Assembly (NCBI RefSeq): GCF_024713975.1
Contig: NC_091096.1
Location: forward strand, 18,760,458-18,824,457
Direction: 5' to 3'
Length of the DNA stretch: 64,000 nt
From: Paralichthys olivaceus
Taxonomy: Eukaryota; Chordata; Actinopteri; Pleuronectiformes; Paralichthyidae
Every line of letters begins with the position of its first letter. The first letter of the stretch is position 1. Shown here in pieces: positions 32,906-46,400 of this stretch. Below the pieces are notes generated by a model. The model did not search any database and was not told the origin of the DNA. It saw nothing but the letters and a program-made list of their open reading frames with translations. Position numbers and translations under genes: made by a program.

Positions 32906-35900
32906 ATGGAAGAAGACATTGATGTCACATCACATACTGAGGTAACATTATTTTACCTTTTGCTTTTAGACTCTTTAACCATTTAATGTCATTCCACATT
33001 AAAGTAACAGAATGGCAATGCCTGCTGTGTTGGTCAACAAAATGGAAGTAAGCACTCTCTGGCCACTCACCCTCACAGATATATGTTCCTGCTCTTTACC
33101 TCTGTTTAAAGTTAAACGATATAGAGCCTATTTATTTAAGCAGTTCTATCACATGTGTTTAAGTTAAGGCTTTAGGTCAACAGTTCCCCCTCTGCTTTAG
33201 CTGTAATATCTGGCCTGGCTTGCTTGGCATGTTTCCATGGCAGCAGCTGATAGGGCATTTCCCTTATCCACAGCCCGGTTTTCTAGCCATAACATTACTT
33301 TTTCTCTCTGGCCTCTATCCTTGTGAATTTTATTTTTGTAAACAGTTGGATAAGTACAGACGGGTGACAAATTAAAGGAGAAACCAACGTTAAGTGTCTT
33401 AGTGTGGTGTTGGGTCAACATGTGCCACCAGAACAGCTTAATAGTACACCTCTGAACACCACTGTCTGAAATGTCGGTCCTAAATCTCAGATGGCTGTTT
33501 AGTTGGGTTTAGATCTGGTGACTGCAAAGGCCAAAGCACATGATTTGCATCATTTTTATACTCCTCAAACCATTCAGTGGCCTCTCATGCTCTATGGAAA
33601 AGACCAATCCCACTAGGATAGCAATGTTTCATCAATGGATAAAGGTGACCACTCAACAACATTGTATTTTGCAGTTATGCTTCCCTCTAAGGGGACAAGT
33701 GAACTCAATCCATTACAGTAAAATGTCCACCATAACAGAACTGCTCTATCCCCTCTGTTTCTGGGCCAGGCATTCAGGCCTGTAGAGCTCTCTTGCACGT
33801 AGTCTCTACCTAACTACTTCAACTTATCTTCAGTTATGGTGAAGTAGAAGTAATTCTACGACTCTTAATATTCCTTTGTGTTTGTTGTACCTGACATCGG
33901 TATTCAAATTCCTTCCTTATGGTTTTAAAGTGCATTGACATTCTCCCCTGTAGAAGAGATGCTCATCTGTTTTTTCTTACATTTCGCTCAAATGCACAGT
34001 CATCAAATGTGAACTGTCGACCACAATTTCCAAACCTATAGTTACTGACGTCTGTGTCCCATAGATCTAAATGCAGATGTTAATGAAGTCACTGCTCCTA
34101 CTGAAACATTGACTAGTTGAGCATCTTTGTGACTGAAACTCAACAACAATAAATCTTCTTTCTTAGTCTTTTTCCATATTGCTCAGCATTTTCATCCTAC
34201 CATGCAGTGCACCAGTATAGAAGCATCTGAATCTATTTCTCCACTAACTTGATCAGGTTTAATTTTCACCTGTCTATCTGTACCCTGCTTTATTGAATGA
34301 AATTCCAGTTTAAAAAAAGTTAGACGATGGGGTGCACTGTGCAGTCATGATGGATTACCTGTCTTAAAAGGAGTACAAGCTGAACTATTTTTACATTGTC
34401 TGATGCATCTGCTCTCTGTGGCTGCTAGGGTCTGAATGGTTTGTCCTGTGAATGTAAACCATTAGAGGAGATCACCAATGGACACTCCAATCATAAGCCT
34501 GTGAGTACAGCTAAAATCATCTCATTGATCCTTTGTTCCTGTATCAATTTTTTAAAAAATATGCCTCATCAAATCTTTTTGACTTGACAGGTCATGAATG
34601 GACTGATTATTGGTCATAATGTCAAAGACCACACGAACGGCAGTGCACCACTCAGATCCCTGCCGGTAATTTCATTTCATTCTCAGTATTTCACTTAAAG
34701 CAGCACGACCCTCCTCATGTAAGGTGACTCATCTTGTGATTATTGTCCAGATTTCAGCACTGAAGCAGAATGGTCTACTGCAGACCCTGGCGGCTGGAGG
34801 GGACCAGCCTAATCCTACAGGTAACACACATGCTATCACACAGCCTCTCTTTAGTCTTGCATCCTCTTCCCAAAGGAATTTGTGAGTGTATCCTAGATAC
34901 CAGGCGGCTGTGGCAACTAAAACCTCCCTCAGGAGCGACTGTTGTCTGCTCACAGGAAGAATAGAGTCTCACTGATTGCCTGAATTATGAAGGTCTTGGA
35001 GAGGAAGGATTTATGTCTGAGAATGAACTGGGTGTCAGCCAGAACTGACACCCAGTGAGGTGAAATTACTGTGTGTGTAGACGATATGTGAAACTATAGA
35101 TTGAATTTGTTTTCTCAACTCACCTTCGTGATTCTCAACAGAGGAAAATGTGGAGTTGGAAAAGGCCAGAGAGGAGTGGGAGGCTCTGGAGAACGTTCAA
35201 CCAGGTCAGATGCATTTCGCTGTTTCACCTGTTTGCATCGAAATTAACAGATGTCCTTGTTGGTTTTGTTTTGTCTGTCATTTGCTGATCTAACAGAATA
35301 ACTCAATGTAATATTCCCTCAGCTCTCACTGAGGACTCAAACCCAACCCCGCTCATCTCCTTCAATGAAGCCTTGCAGTACTTCCAGACCACAGACCTTG
35401 GGGACTTGCTTGTAAGAAATGTTCCATACCTAAAATTAAACGATATCTGTTTGTAAAATAATGTCAAGTCTCAAATGATATCATAGAATGTGATGGTTTA
35501 CATTTCCATTATTTTTATCGGTGAAACAACTTTGTTGTGTAAAAACTTCCTGGGGATGGGAAGGGAACAGCTGTAAGCATTTTATTGTGAAGCGGGTGGA
35601 GGAAGTGGAGTTTGCATAACAAATTAACAGCAAATCAGAACCAAATTTGACTCAAATAAATACTCATGTTAGTTGTTAGTGTGATGAATGAATTGAGTGG
35701 CTGAGAGTGAGAAATGTCCTTCATCTATTGAATACATTTTGGATTTGCTTAATAATTGTACTGATAGCTAACTAGTGAACTGTAATTTTAAACGATCCTG
35801 TATTTTTGCTGTCTCCTCCATCTGTAGAAGAACATCCAGCCAACCATTCGCAGGACAGGTCTGGCCGCTATCACTCACTTCCTCTTTGGACCTCCACGAC

Positions 35901-37814
35901 TGCACCGGGAACTCCTGGAGGAGAGAGATCTGGTTTTTGCCATCGCACAATGTGAGTGTGTGTTTGCAGGGCCTGTAATAGTCCTGCCTAATGTCAAACT
36001 CACAAGTTTCTTTACCAAACCACTGATTTTGCTTTTGCATATTTATGTGTGTGTTTCTATAGGCCATGTGGACAACAGCCAAACAGTCCATATGCGTGTC
36101 CTGCAGACCATTTATAAGAGACTGATTGGCAGCAGGCTGGACTGCCCTCGCTATGGGGCACACTGGGAAAACATTGGTTTTCAGGGTGAGACTGTACCCT
36201 CCTTCACTATAAATACAGCACATTAGGTCTGTGAATGCTCATGTAAAATTAATCTAGTTATTGAACTACTTGTCTTTATTATTCTAATTAAGCAAAGGAT
36301 GTGTATGCAGAATTATTGACAGTTCACAACACAGAACAAGGAAAGATTAGAACAAATTGTTGTTGTATCATCTGTGTTGGTTTGTTTTCTGGATTTGCAG
36401 GTGTAGACCCGGCCACTGACCTACGTGGCACCGGTTTCCTGGGACTGATGCACACTCTGTACTTTGTGATGGACCCAGAGACTCTGCCTCTCGCTCGAGA
36501 CATCTACAAGTTATCACAGCACCCTACACAGGTATCACAAGATCACAAAAGATACTCCTGAAAGGCAGTTCATTCATGCCAGAGTCTGCCATTGTGTGCA
36601 TGCTTGAATGTGTTGAGTTAGATGAAGATAAGTTTAACTTTGGACATCTGATTCGGGTATAAGATTTCACTAATAAAGTCCTCTCACTCATGAGGCAAGC
36701 TGCTTTGTTGCTGACCCTGACCTTTGTTCTCCCTGCAGAGGGAACTAGAGTGAAAACAAATGACTTTCTCTGAGTGACCGTTGAAAGTAGACTCTGTGGA
36801 CCCAAGTTCCCTTGTGTATTTCCTCTTCTTCAGAACTTTCCATTTAGTGTGATGTCAATCAACATGACCCGCATTGCTCTACAAGTGCTCAGAGAGGAGG
36901 CCTTGTCCAAGTGAGTCACCGCTCCCCAGCTTTTGTTTTAGCACATCTTCTGGAGTGTGTGTCTGGTTTACCGTGTAGTTTCAATCTGTATCTCTTCAAG
37001 CCAATGCTCTGCTCTGTGTTTGGTTTAAAACAGGGAGTGCAATCGACGTCAGCAGGTGGTTGGTGTACTGAATGAGTTCTACGTTGCCACGTATCTGCAC
37101 CTGTACCAACTGTGGAAGACCCAACAGAAGACCATTGCTGACTCTGGCTTTGTACTAAAAGGTAAAGAGAATGGCAGATTGTTTCAACTATGAGTAAGCA
37201 CAAATACATGTCTAACCAAACTGTTGGGGATTATATTGTGACTCACACAATGTTAAAGGGGTCCTTCTCTTTACCAACTGTGTAAACAGGCTGATAGAGA
37301 AGATAGATGTCACTCTCATTTCTATTAAAAATGAAATTACAGACAGCATCAGGTTGGCTTGCCACAAAGAGTGAACACTGTAAAACTGCTAGCCTGGTCC
37401 AGTAGCAATCTTCTAACTCAAGAAAGTGAATGCACCTTTCTATTTCCAATCCATTTTTTCAAACATGAGTCACATTGATATGCATTGAACTCAGAAACAC
37501 AGCTAAACACAGATTGTCATCCTGGCATGAGTCCCACAGTTTCTGTGTTTTCTAACCCTTTAGAAGTGGAGCTGTTTGCCAAAAAGAACCCCAAGCAGAT
37601 GCTACGCCGACTAGAGGTCTTCCTGAAAGAGAGGCAGGCAGTTGGAATCCCCCGCGGGACATCGTCAGACCCTCAGGCTCAACAGCCTTCTCCCAGCCTG
37701 GGGGAACGAGGGGCCAGAGCCACGGCGGGACAGGGAAGCAAGGGAAAGGAGATGCACTTCACAGGAGTGTGTGATCTACCACCAGACATGGAGGGAGAGG
37801 CCAGACTCATCTAA
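32906..37814 (+). CDS. elmod3: ELMO domain-containing protein 3
   Basis: ELMOD proteins are GTPase-activating proteins for ARL/ARF small GTPases; ELMOD3 acts on ARL2, binds the actin cytoskeleton and is needed for hearing in mammals. Coding exons: 32906-32941, 34429-34500, 34591-34665, 34751-34820, 35142-35204, 35323-35411, 35828-35951, 36063-36185, 36401-36531, 36834-36910, 37034-37161, 37564-37814; total 1239 nt, 412 aa (human about 381-391). [15 protein letters not shown] and [20 protein letters not shown] match ELMOD3 specifically. The ELMO domain (about residues 175-335) includes HWENIGFQG, then [16 protein letters not shown] with the conserved arginine at 226. The tail ends [18 protein letters not shown], resembling the human ending. 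The ATG at 32,906 was chosen because it is the last in-frame start before the donor; the preceding N-terminal 60 residues are family-variable. Confidence 0.95.
33360..34310. repeat. Decayed interspersed DNA repeat in elmod3 intron
   Basis: The block starts at GGGTGACAAATTAAAGGAGA, continues with AGTGTCTTAGTGTGGTGTTG and later TTAGATCTGGTGACTGCAAA, GGATAAAGGTGACCACTCAA, and ends near CCTGCTTTATTGAATG. From memory, this order of words is found in a widespread teleost repeat, probably a DNA transposon relic. No transposase reading frame remains. Confidence 0.5.
35027..35056. repeat. Perfect 12-bp inverted repeat with 6-base loop in elmod3 intron
   Basis: ACTGGGTGTCAG (35,027-35,038), loop CCAGAA, then CTGACACCCAGT (35,045-35,056), an exact reverse complement. 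It lies in the intron between coding exons 4 and 5, about 85 bases before the acceptor. Stem of 12 perfect pairs with seven G-C. Confidence 0.9.
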
Positions 37815-40800
37815 GCTTGACTGTGTGAGTGTGCGTGTGTGTGAGCAATCCTTCGTGTGGGTATATCTATTAGTGTAATTGTGAGTGGCTTACTCAGAGA
37901 GCTAAGAGAACCCCACCAGACCCTGATCTAGGCCCTGCTATCTGAACCCTTTTCAAACACTTCCACTCTTTCCCTTGCTGCTGGGGTGTTGCACTTTGAT
38001 CAGATTATGCTTTTGGGGGGGGGGGGGGTCTTTCTGAGTTATATTTGTTTTTTTATAATTTATTTTTTTTAAACAGAGAACAGTTGAATATAAAGAGCTT
38101 AAAATGGTCAGAAACACAATGTGTCACAAAGAAATCAACAAGAAAATGATAGTTTGCACTTTTCTGTGGATTTTAGCCAAATTCTTGTGGTGAAACTCAA
38201 CCTGTCTAGAATTCCCAAACAAGGATCTCTCAGTCAGGTTATGTTAGCAGTAAAGAGGCTGGGACAAGGCAACAAGCGACCTTTGTGAAAGTCTTGGCTG
38301 TCTGTCTTACTCCAAGATACCGCTCCATCACATGAGCATGCTAACTGCCCATAATCCAACAGAGAGCCGTGTTGTTTGCCGTATTGTTGCGTGATCTGTT
38401 AACTAAACTAAGATAAAAAATATGTATCAGGTTCAAGCCCTTCGATAGAGTAAACAAAAGCAAGTTTTCTCAGCATGAGTCGGGGAGCAGCAGGTAGCTA
38501 ACCCAGAGAGGTTGCAGAAGCTTTTGTGCAGGTAACAGAAACTGCAGGTTTACGCTGTTCTCAAAAATCTTACACAGTAGGCGTTGAATGCAGCTTGCTT
38601 TGACGGTCTAATCACTTTACATTCTCTACCAGTGTGAATGAGACATACATTATATGAAAGATGTACAAGAAAGGATGCTCAGTCCAGATGTGTGGTGGTA
38701 TAGCCCGTTGTTGGTGTACTCCTTGTCTGTTGCTAGGGGCATGATAGACTAGGTCCAGAGCTCCCACTTAATATGGGGGAATATATTTTAAATAATTTAA
38801 GAAAAATAACTATTCTTGTCCTTTCTGAAGGGACGGCTGTCGTAATGTCACCATTATACAGCTCTACTTCAGATTCTTTGTTATGAAACTGATGGCTGAG
38901 TGTCCGTGTGAAGGATTTTTAACACAAATTCCGCCAGGACATCTGAAAGTCTTCTGACTAAAATCTTGGTTAAAGCCAAGAAGACGCTTCATGACAGTCA
39001 GTGTGCTTGGCTTGGTCCCAGCTGAAGTCAAAGGTCTGGTATGAGCTTTCTCTACATTCCGTTACAAAGCATGTGATTGTAATTTTTTTGACCAGTTTAA
39101 AAAGAGTTTATTTGTGCGTATGAGTGTGTGTGTGTGTGGTGTCAGATGGATGAGCTGATATTGATGAAGGGTGCCTCTCCCAGGAGATGTATGGTACAGT
39201 ATGCAATCCCAGCTCTTACTCAATGATAATCAAAACGATAGTGCTGTGTGACGATAAGAATCGTTCCTAAATTCAGGGTTTGTGTGCAAGTGTGTGTGTA
39301 CGATGTGTGTGTGTGTGTTGTATGACAGGAACTGACTACAAATGGGGTGCTTTCCGCTGCACACAATAAGCCAGCTTTACTAAGTACTTGATCCATCAAG
39401 CTGCAAAGACGGTACTTTTTTCATTTTTGAAAAATGGTACATAGCATTGCTGAAGAAAAATTGTTAACACACTCATTGGTTTGCTTTTAAAAAAAAAAAA
39501 AAAGTGTTTCTCTGGACACAGATGGTGTCAGTGGCTCTGTGGCCTAGAATGGGTCGAGCTCCTCTGCAAAGCTGGTCACTGCTGTGTGCTGACGTGAAAT
39601 CTCCTCCCATCATCGTAGTCTCAATCTGTAGCATGTTCAGGTAGCACTAGTACTGTAGCATACTATAGCCTCCTCCTCTTCGTAAAAAGCTTGTTGATGT
39701 CATGTCTCAGTTACAGTCTGTAGTGTCAGTGAGTGCGCAAACTGTTACTACTATAGCACATTCATTTCATATTTTCATCAAGCCTCCTCCAGTAGACACT
39801 TGTTTAGGTGGCACAGTGTATGTTCTGCAGAGATGTGGGATAGGCCTGACCTTGTCTTCTAAGAAGGTGACGGTAAAAAACGGTGCCTACATCCAGGGGA
39901 GGCATGCGGGGTAGAATGTTCGTCTGTCCTTTTGTGTTCTTTTTTTTTTTCTATTTGAGCCATCGTGCCACAGTAGACTTCCTCCATTCATGTAATGCAG
40001 TTAACAGAGTTGTTGTGACCCCTTAAAACATGCAGGCCTAATGGATATATACATAAAAAACACAGGCATGTAAATTTTCAATGTCAACATCTACTCCGAT
40101 AATCGTTCTTTGCCATCTCCGACATTTAACTTTGAAAACGAGCTGATGTACTTTTGCCAATTGTTTGCAAGTGTTTTGATTGATCAGGAAAATTTGCACT
40201 GTTGTAGATCTTTGATAGTATGTGTGACGTGTGCAAGAGAAAATGGGCCATCATCAATAGCCATAATGTTTGTTATCGTCACCCGCCTCATGGAACGAAT
40301 TTCCCTCCTTGCTCTAAAAAGTTGCACCACGGATATGATCTTGCGTTTAGTTTTATTAAATTTTAAACTGAGGAGCAGTACAGTGTATGTAAATCAGGAA
40401 GTTTGTATATAGAGAATTAATGATTGTAACTGTATGATTGTCTGTAGGGCATTATACTAAAACACATTGCTTACCTCAAGACTTGAGACAAATCTCTCCT
40501 TTCTCTCTCCTGACGTTTGTTTGGCCTCCCAGTCCGACACTTCTCTTTTTACGTACCCTCCTACGCAGGCCTTCTCTCATACCAATTGGATATTTTATAT
40601 AATGTACATTCAGCACCTGAAACACTACATGATAACAAACTAACACAAAAGCTGGTCAATGTTACATGTATTCTATTTAAAGACACATTTATAGACACTA
40701 TATAGGCCCACACATGCTCTAATGCACACCTGCAGATATGAAATCCTTTTTAAAAATGACCTATAATTGGCTGATGTTTACCATGTTGAAATAAGCGGAG

Positions 40801-41430
40801 TTCTCTTGTGGCTTCAGTGATAGTAAAGTATACTTTTGCTGTTTTTAAGTGTTGGGTGTGAGGAAAACACTGATGAGCAATTTGTCTTTACAGCTACAGT
40901 CACAAACATACTTCAATATATAAATAGGCTTGATTAGCAGTCATAATACTGTGTATGCTTCGACCTTGGTATATATTCAGTATCCAAAACAAGGCCTGAT
41001 TTATCCTCTCATGTTACCAAAAATTATATTTTCAGCAGTCGGAATTACTCATATTATTATGCATTGATCATCATTTGGAATCTCCTCAGTTGTGAAACCA
41101 GAACCAAGAGAAAGAAAAAAATCAAACAAAAAAATATATATATAAACGGGTTCTTGCAGGATGTCGGATGCTCTGAGAGGTGTGGTCTGAAGTTCTGCTT
41201 CCTACAGCAGCAACTCGGCAAATACAATCACTTATCTCAATATCCTGTGCTTTATATGAAGGTGTTTTACTGTTGCCGTTGTCGTCATGTCCCTCAGAGC
41301 ATTTTATGACTGTACCTCGATTGTAGAAGCCCTATTTTATACTGAGAGTTATTTCAGAATACAGTATGTGCTGTTGTACATTAAATGTATTGTATGGAGA
41401 AAGCTAAATAAATGCTGTTAAAAAACTATA
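37815..41430 (+). other. Long 3' UTR of elmod3
   Basis: From the TAA at 37,812-37,814 no further coding exon is supported. The region has a 13-G run near 38,017-38,029, poly-T and poly-A tracts, and AT-rich stretches. A canonical AATAAA occurs near 41,409 in AGCTAAATAAATGCTG, which would give a 3' UTR of about 3.6 kb. An earlier end cannot be excluded, because weak signals such as ATTAAA-like words occur within. Small ORFs up to 100 codons show no domain. Confidence 0.5.
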
Positions 41431-43334
41431 TAGTTCCCTGTGAAATCACTGAATCCTCCTTGATTTTCATGCATATACATTGTAATTGTATACATATACG
41501 CATTTTCATTTGATAGTCTTTTCCCAATATATACAACAAATCTATGTACTTTTTACAAACAAAAGTGATATCAGGGAATGGACACCAGTCACACAGTGAT
41601 GGGGAATTAAAAATTAATTATTAAAGAGAGCAAACTGTGTTTTTTAATATTTAATAGCTGTTTTTTGTTTACCAGTTCTGATGGGCTTCACACATCAGGA
41701 TTTATCTGTGTTGACATTTTCCAGCACTCAAAATGTCAGAATTACTATGTGTGTGTGCGTTTGTGTACAAAACAACTGGATAACACATGGTCGTATTACT
41801 ACTTGGGAGTGTATCACCAGATGATTAACTTTTGGAAATCATCAGTGAAAGGTTAAGGTCAAAGTCAATAAAAATGACAGTGGTGAAGACAAAATCTGAA
41901 GCTTATATTGATTACAAAATGATTCACCATCATATGATACAAGTGACTTTGTAAAGAAGCTGCAATGAAGTTGAATGGAGTATCCCATCCTATAGGAATA
42001 TAGACATGACCTTAAGCTTATATAGACTGAAAAATATTTTATTGTCATATAATATGAGGGAAATCTCGACATCACTGTAGCCAGAAATATTGCAACTAAG
42101 AAGAGACACAATCTACATCTTATTTAGATTAATTAATCATGATATTATATGGATTATGACACGGCATTATTACAAAAGGAATTAATGACTGGTTTGATTG
42201 GGGTCCTCAAAGTGCACACAGGATATATGCATTGCCCCGCTGATGATTTTCATCTGGATTGTTTACAGTGAGAATCAGTTTCTCTCTACTTTAGCCACTA
42301 GAGTGCACACTTTGTGCACACATAGAGTACAACTCAAACGATCAGGGCTGAGAGCAAACATATTCTATAGGTGCTGCTTAATTCACACAGAGTTGATGTA
42401 TTGTTTTAATGCAAAATACCATCACATAAACAAATAAGCTCTTGTCTATTCAGCAAAAGCTAAAGTTTGATTTACATATCACAGCACTCTTCCCAACTCT
42501 TTACCCCTGCTCTCTGTGCAGCGTCAGCTAACTCCCATGAAATTTAAACCTAATCCTTATTCAATCTAGCTTTGGTTGTTTAGCTTGAAGTGAACCTCAC
42601 AAGATCCTGTCGTGCAACAACGCCACTCGCCAGGATGTAGCAAAAATACTGGCATGCTGTGCACACACTGTTTAAACAGTTCTCAGTCTGTGCTTCATCT
42701 TTCATCAGGAAAACAAATCACTTAAATGTCACAGAAACAGTTATTGTACAAAACCTTCCCAGTACAAAGTAGAGGTATTTGATCTGACGAGGGGGATTTT
42801 TGGTCGTGGGTCAAATAACCTTGGGATGCCTCCAAAGGAATCTTGATGCTGCATGTTTCTACATCTGCGATTAATCAGACTTGTGGCTCCGGTCCCACAG
42901 AGCCAGATGACTGGGCTGTGGTGGACCTGCTGAATCACTGCACAAACAGGATGGAAAAAATATTTCAGCTCACTTTTATCACCGATCTGAGTTGAAATCA
43001 CTGTTCCAAAAGCAATTTTTTTCATATCTGCTTATTGTCTCTCGTACGGCCTGTTCTTGCATCAGGGTATTTCATCGTGCATGTGTGGTGGAGACTGAGA
43101 GCACAAAGAGATCACTCAGGAGCCCTTCTGAGGGTTAATGTAAAACTCAGACGTGTGTCAGGAATCAGATATCCATACTGGACTGTTATAGCATCTGGGT
43201 GCTCAGAGAGAATGAAGAGAAACGAGCAACATGGAGCTTTTATAGATCTTTCTCCATTTGTACCTAGTGAGCCTGCTGGATTACAGAATTTTTCTCTCCC
43301 TCTTACTCTCGCCTTCCCTCCCCCAACTCTCTTC

Positions 43335-43337
<3 letters not shown>

Positions 43338-43370
<33 letters not shown>
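43338..43370. repeat. (CT)n microsatellite
   Basis: About 16 CT units in intergenic DNA; a short Ser-Leu run in the overlapping frames is produced by it. Confidence 0.95.
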
Positions 43371-43373
<3 letters not shown>

Positions 43374-43567
43374 GTCATTGTTGCCTGCTCAGTAGATGCT
43401 GACGCTCAGCTCAAGCCTGCGCTCTCAGACTCAACTTAATAATGCATGCTGCTTCTGCTGACCTATAGGAATCTGCAGATAGAAATAAAAGTGATGTCAG
43501 GTTCATTAAAAACCCACGTCTGTAAATCTTAAACTGCATCTGTGTTTGTCTGTATTGCTGTTAAACT

Positions 43568-43619
43568 GTGTGTGTGTGCGTGCGTGCGTGCGTGCGTAGG
43601 TGTGTGTGTGTGTGTGTGT
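43568..43619. repeat. (GT)n/(GTGC)n compound microsatellite
   Basis: GT units interrupted by four GTGC units (GCGTGCGTGCGTGCGT) and then GT again. Confidence 0.9.
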
Positions 43620-44564
43620 TGAGGCCTGTTGTACTCAGGGTCACTGACCCTCTTCTCTCTGCCATTCATCATCCGTGGTGTCTGTCTTCTGGATTTGCTG
43701 ACGGCCAAAATATGCAGAATCTTGGAAGAAAAGGTCACCAGTGCTCGCTCCGAAGTGATTCACTGTCTGAACACTAATTATGTGAGTGACATGATAGGAC
43801 TGGCGTTTTATCCACGTGTCCTTATGGAAGCATTTATCTACTTATGAAGATATTATTAGCAAAAATGTATTAGAAGTCAAAGTACAACAGAAAGGCCACT
43901 GTCAGCGTCATAATGATAAATAATGATAAACAAAGTTTACTTTACACTTTATGACTTTACATAATTAAGGCGGCAATGAGTTTATAAAATATGATGCATG
44001 ATGATGGATTATCACTATATAATATACATATGTAAAATAAGATTGACTGCAACTGTGAAAAGCAATTCACACCTTGATGCGTCATTAATCAAGTAATATG
44101 ATTTAATAATGTGGCTTACAGGGGGCACAATTATCACATACTCTTACTTTTCAATGTAAGACTTGGCTCTTCAGAGTGTGGTACTGAACCTTTCTTCATG
44201 AGATTAATAGTTTTGCTTATAAATCCGTCTATAAAGTCAGATGGACAGCACATCTCCATTTCTTCCCACTATCCAGAAAGGAAGGCAAAATATCTCAGAT
44301 ACATATAACGCCATCTTGACAGTTTGCACAGGCAAACTGGGGATGGGGCTGCAGTATCGAGATCCTGCCAATGCACGCGCTCAACCAATGAGTGAGTCAG
44401 TGTCAGCTGTCAATCATGACCCCATTTTTATAACATCCAACAATTTTAACCAAACTTACCAAAAACAAGCACTTGAACATACATCAGTGTGATAAGTTCT
44501 ATAAATGGCACAAACCAGAAATATGCATTTCACTTGTACTAGGACATTTTAATTCGGTCTGTGT

Positions 44565-44690
44565 CCCATCCTCTAACATGGAATAGGCAGGGTTTACGAC
44601 CTATACTGCAGTCAGCCACTAGGGGATGATCGGGTGGCTTCACTTTTGAGGAACAATCATGTCGTCCATCTTTATATAAAGTCATTAAAC
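44565..44690 (+). repeat. Dispersed repeat family B, copy 2
   Basis: It shares, in the same order, GTCCCATCCTCTAACATGG, GGCAGGGTTTACGAC, CACTAGGGGATGATCGGGTG, CTTCACTTTTGAGGAAC, TCATGTCGTCCAT and CTTTATATAAAGTC with the copy at 10,765-10,885. Intergenic between elmod3 and aebp1. Confidence 0.6.
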
Positions 44691-45842
44691 ACACAGTTTC
44701 TCAGCTCAGCACCATCAGACCACTAGTTATTGTGGCTAATCTTAGAAAATGTTGACTACTGCCATGTAACAGACTCAGGTCTCTAACTTAAAGACTCTTA
44801 TTTGTTCTCTAAAGTAACTGTATCTGTAAAATAAAAGTAGAGTGGTCCAAGTACATCTGCTTATATGGAGATGTATAAATATCACAAAGTGGAAGTACTC
44901 AAGTAAAGTAGAAGTACTGTGCATATAACAGCTTTGAATCATTATTTCTTCCATCACTAGAAAGGAAATGTTTGTTATCATTTTGTTGCTGTCCAGTGGG
45001 AGAGAGAGTACTGCCTGTACAAACTCTCTGTGTTGTGAAATAGTTTGGATGAAAAAAGAAAACCTGTCTCAGATCTCGTTCCCCTGCATGTGTCCGCTGC
45101 CGAAATAGGCCTCTGCTTGACCTTACTGTAGTCTGACTTATCTGCTGCATTCTTCACCGCCGTGGTCACATCCCTCACAGATATAACTGCACGCTGCAAT
45201 ACACTTTTCCTCTAATCAAATCCTCCGCAGTCTGTTTTCCGTCTACTGGAATTCGGTTTTACTGTCCTCACAGTCTGAGTGTGTGAACTGAATCTTTTTA
45301 CCAGGTGTTTTTTTTATTTTTTTTAAACATACACTTGGGTGTTCTTGCCACTGTGCATGTGTGTGTCTCTAAAACCCATTCAGAGGAAATCACTCTTGAT
45401 TTTACTAAGCAGAGTTCGTCAGGCTTCAGTACAATGCTTCATTCATCAGGCCTCTCTGGATAATAAACATTCTTCCATGAAATGAGGATGACAATAAGGT
45501 TTTTAGAAAAATGGTGCTTGCATAATTGGCCATTTTATTCTCTTTCTGTGGCCCAGGTACATTTTCTCCTTCCTTACTTTTTAGAATTGAAATTGATTTT
45601 CTGGATTTTCATATTTCACTTAAAACGTTGTAATTTCTGTCATATATCTTCACCTGGATTTACATGATAATATTTCTCCCTGAGAATAAACTGCTCTAGA
45701 TTACAAGGGAGAGCTAGACTTTTGCCATAAATAAACTGATGACAGGCACTCCTCTTAAAAGAGGAGGATGGGGGGTGGCAAAAAAAACACCATATCTTAA
45801 AAGATTATAATTCTGTCATCTGCTCAAACAATTTTCCTGCTG

Positions 45843-45843
45843 T

Positions 45844-45875
<32 letters not shown>
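45843..45875. repeat. (GT)n microsatellite
   Basis: About 15 GT units in the intergenic DNA upstream of aebp1. Confidence 0.95.
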
Positions 45876-46400
45876 TCCTCCATGGCCCCCTTGCCTGCCA
45901 AAGCTTTTTCTAAAGAAAGTAGAACAAAGCTGCACAGAGATGAGACAGAAACCAAAGATTCATTCCCAACTGAAACAAGCTCTGGACTGAAAATGGAATG
46001 CATGCTCCACTCCTGCTTGTTTTCATTTTCTTTGAATATGCCTCTCTGATGATTAGTGGCATTTGGTTTTGTTAACACGCACACATACACACACGTGCAC
46101 GCGCACACACACACAAGACAGGAAAATTGTTTCAGCCCCTTCAGCCCCTCTCCCCTCCTCCTCTTGTGGAATTCTGTGTCCAGGGGAGTCACTCCTCTCT
46201 CCTGCTGTTCTGCTCATTGGTGAGTCTGCAGGGCGAACGCTCTCCGACGAGGAATTCAACGGGAGCTGCAGACGAAAAGGAGCTGGCTCTCTCTAATACA
46301 GGAGGTGTACACCCTGTAGTCTGAGGCCTCACCTGCCCTCCCTTATCACTCACCCTCCTCCTCCATCTCCTGTCTGAGCCTTGCACCTGTTCTGACTCGT

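Larger units (their letters stand above)
41431..46400. other. Intergenic region between elmod3 and aebp1
   Basis: I see no supported gene. The region has a (CT)n tract at 43,338-43,370, GT-rich repeats at 43,570-43,618 and 45,843-45,875, a copy of repeat family B at 44,565-44,690 and family C at 44,815-44,930. The longest ORFs (94 codons on the minus strand at 42,741-43,025, and 134 codons at 43,035-43,439) have no recognisable domain and the second runs through the CT repeat. Confidence 0.55.

Noticed and set aside
43035..43439. 134-codon ORF
   Set aside because: It runs through the CT microsatellite and has no recognisable domain.
45824..46192. 122-codon antisense ORF near the aebp1 promoter
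   Set aside because: Crosses two CA/GT repeat tracts; not gene-like.
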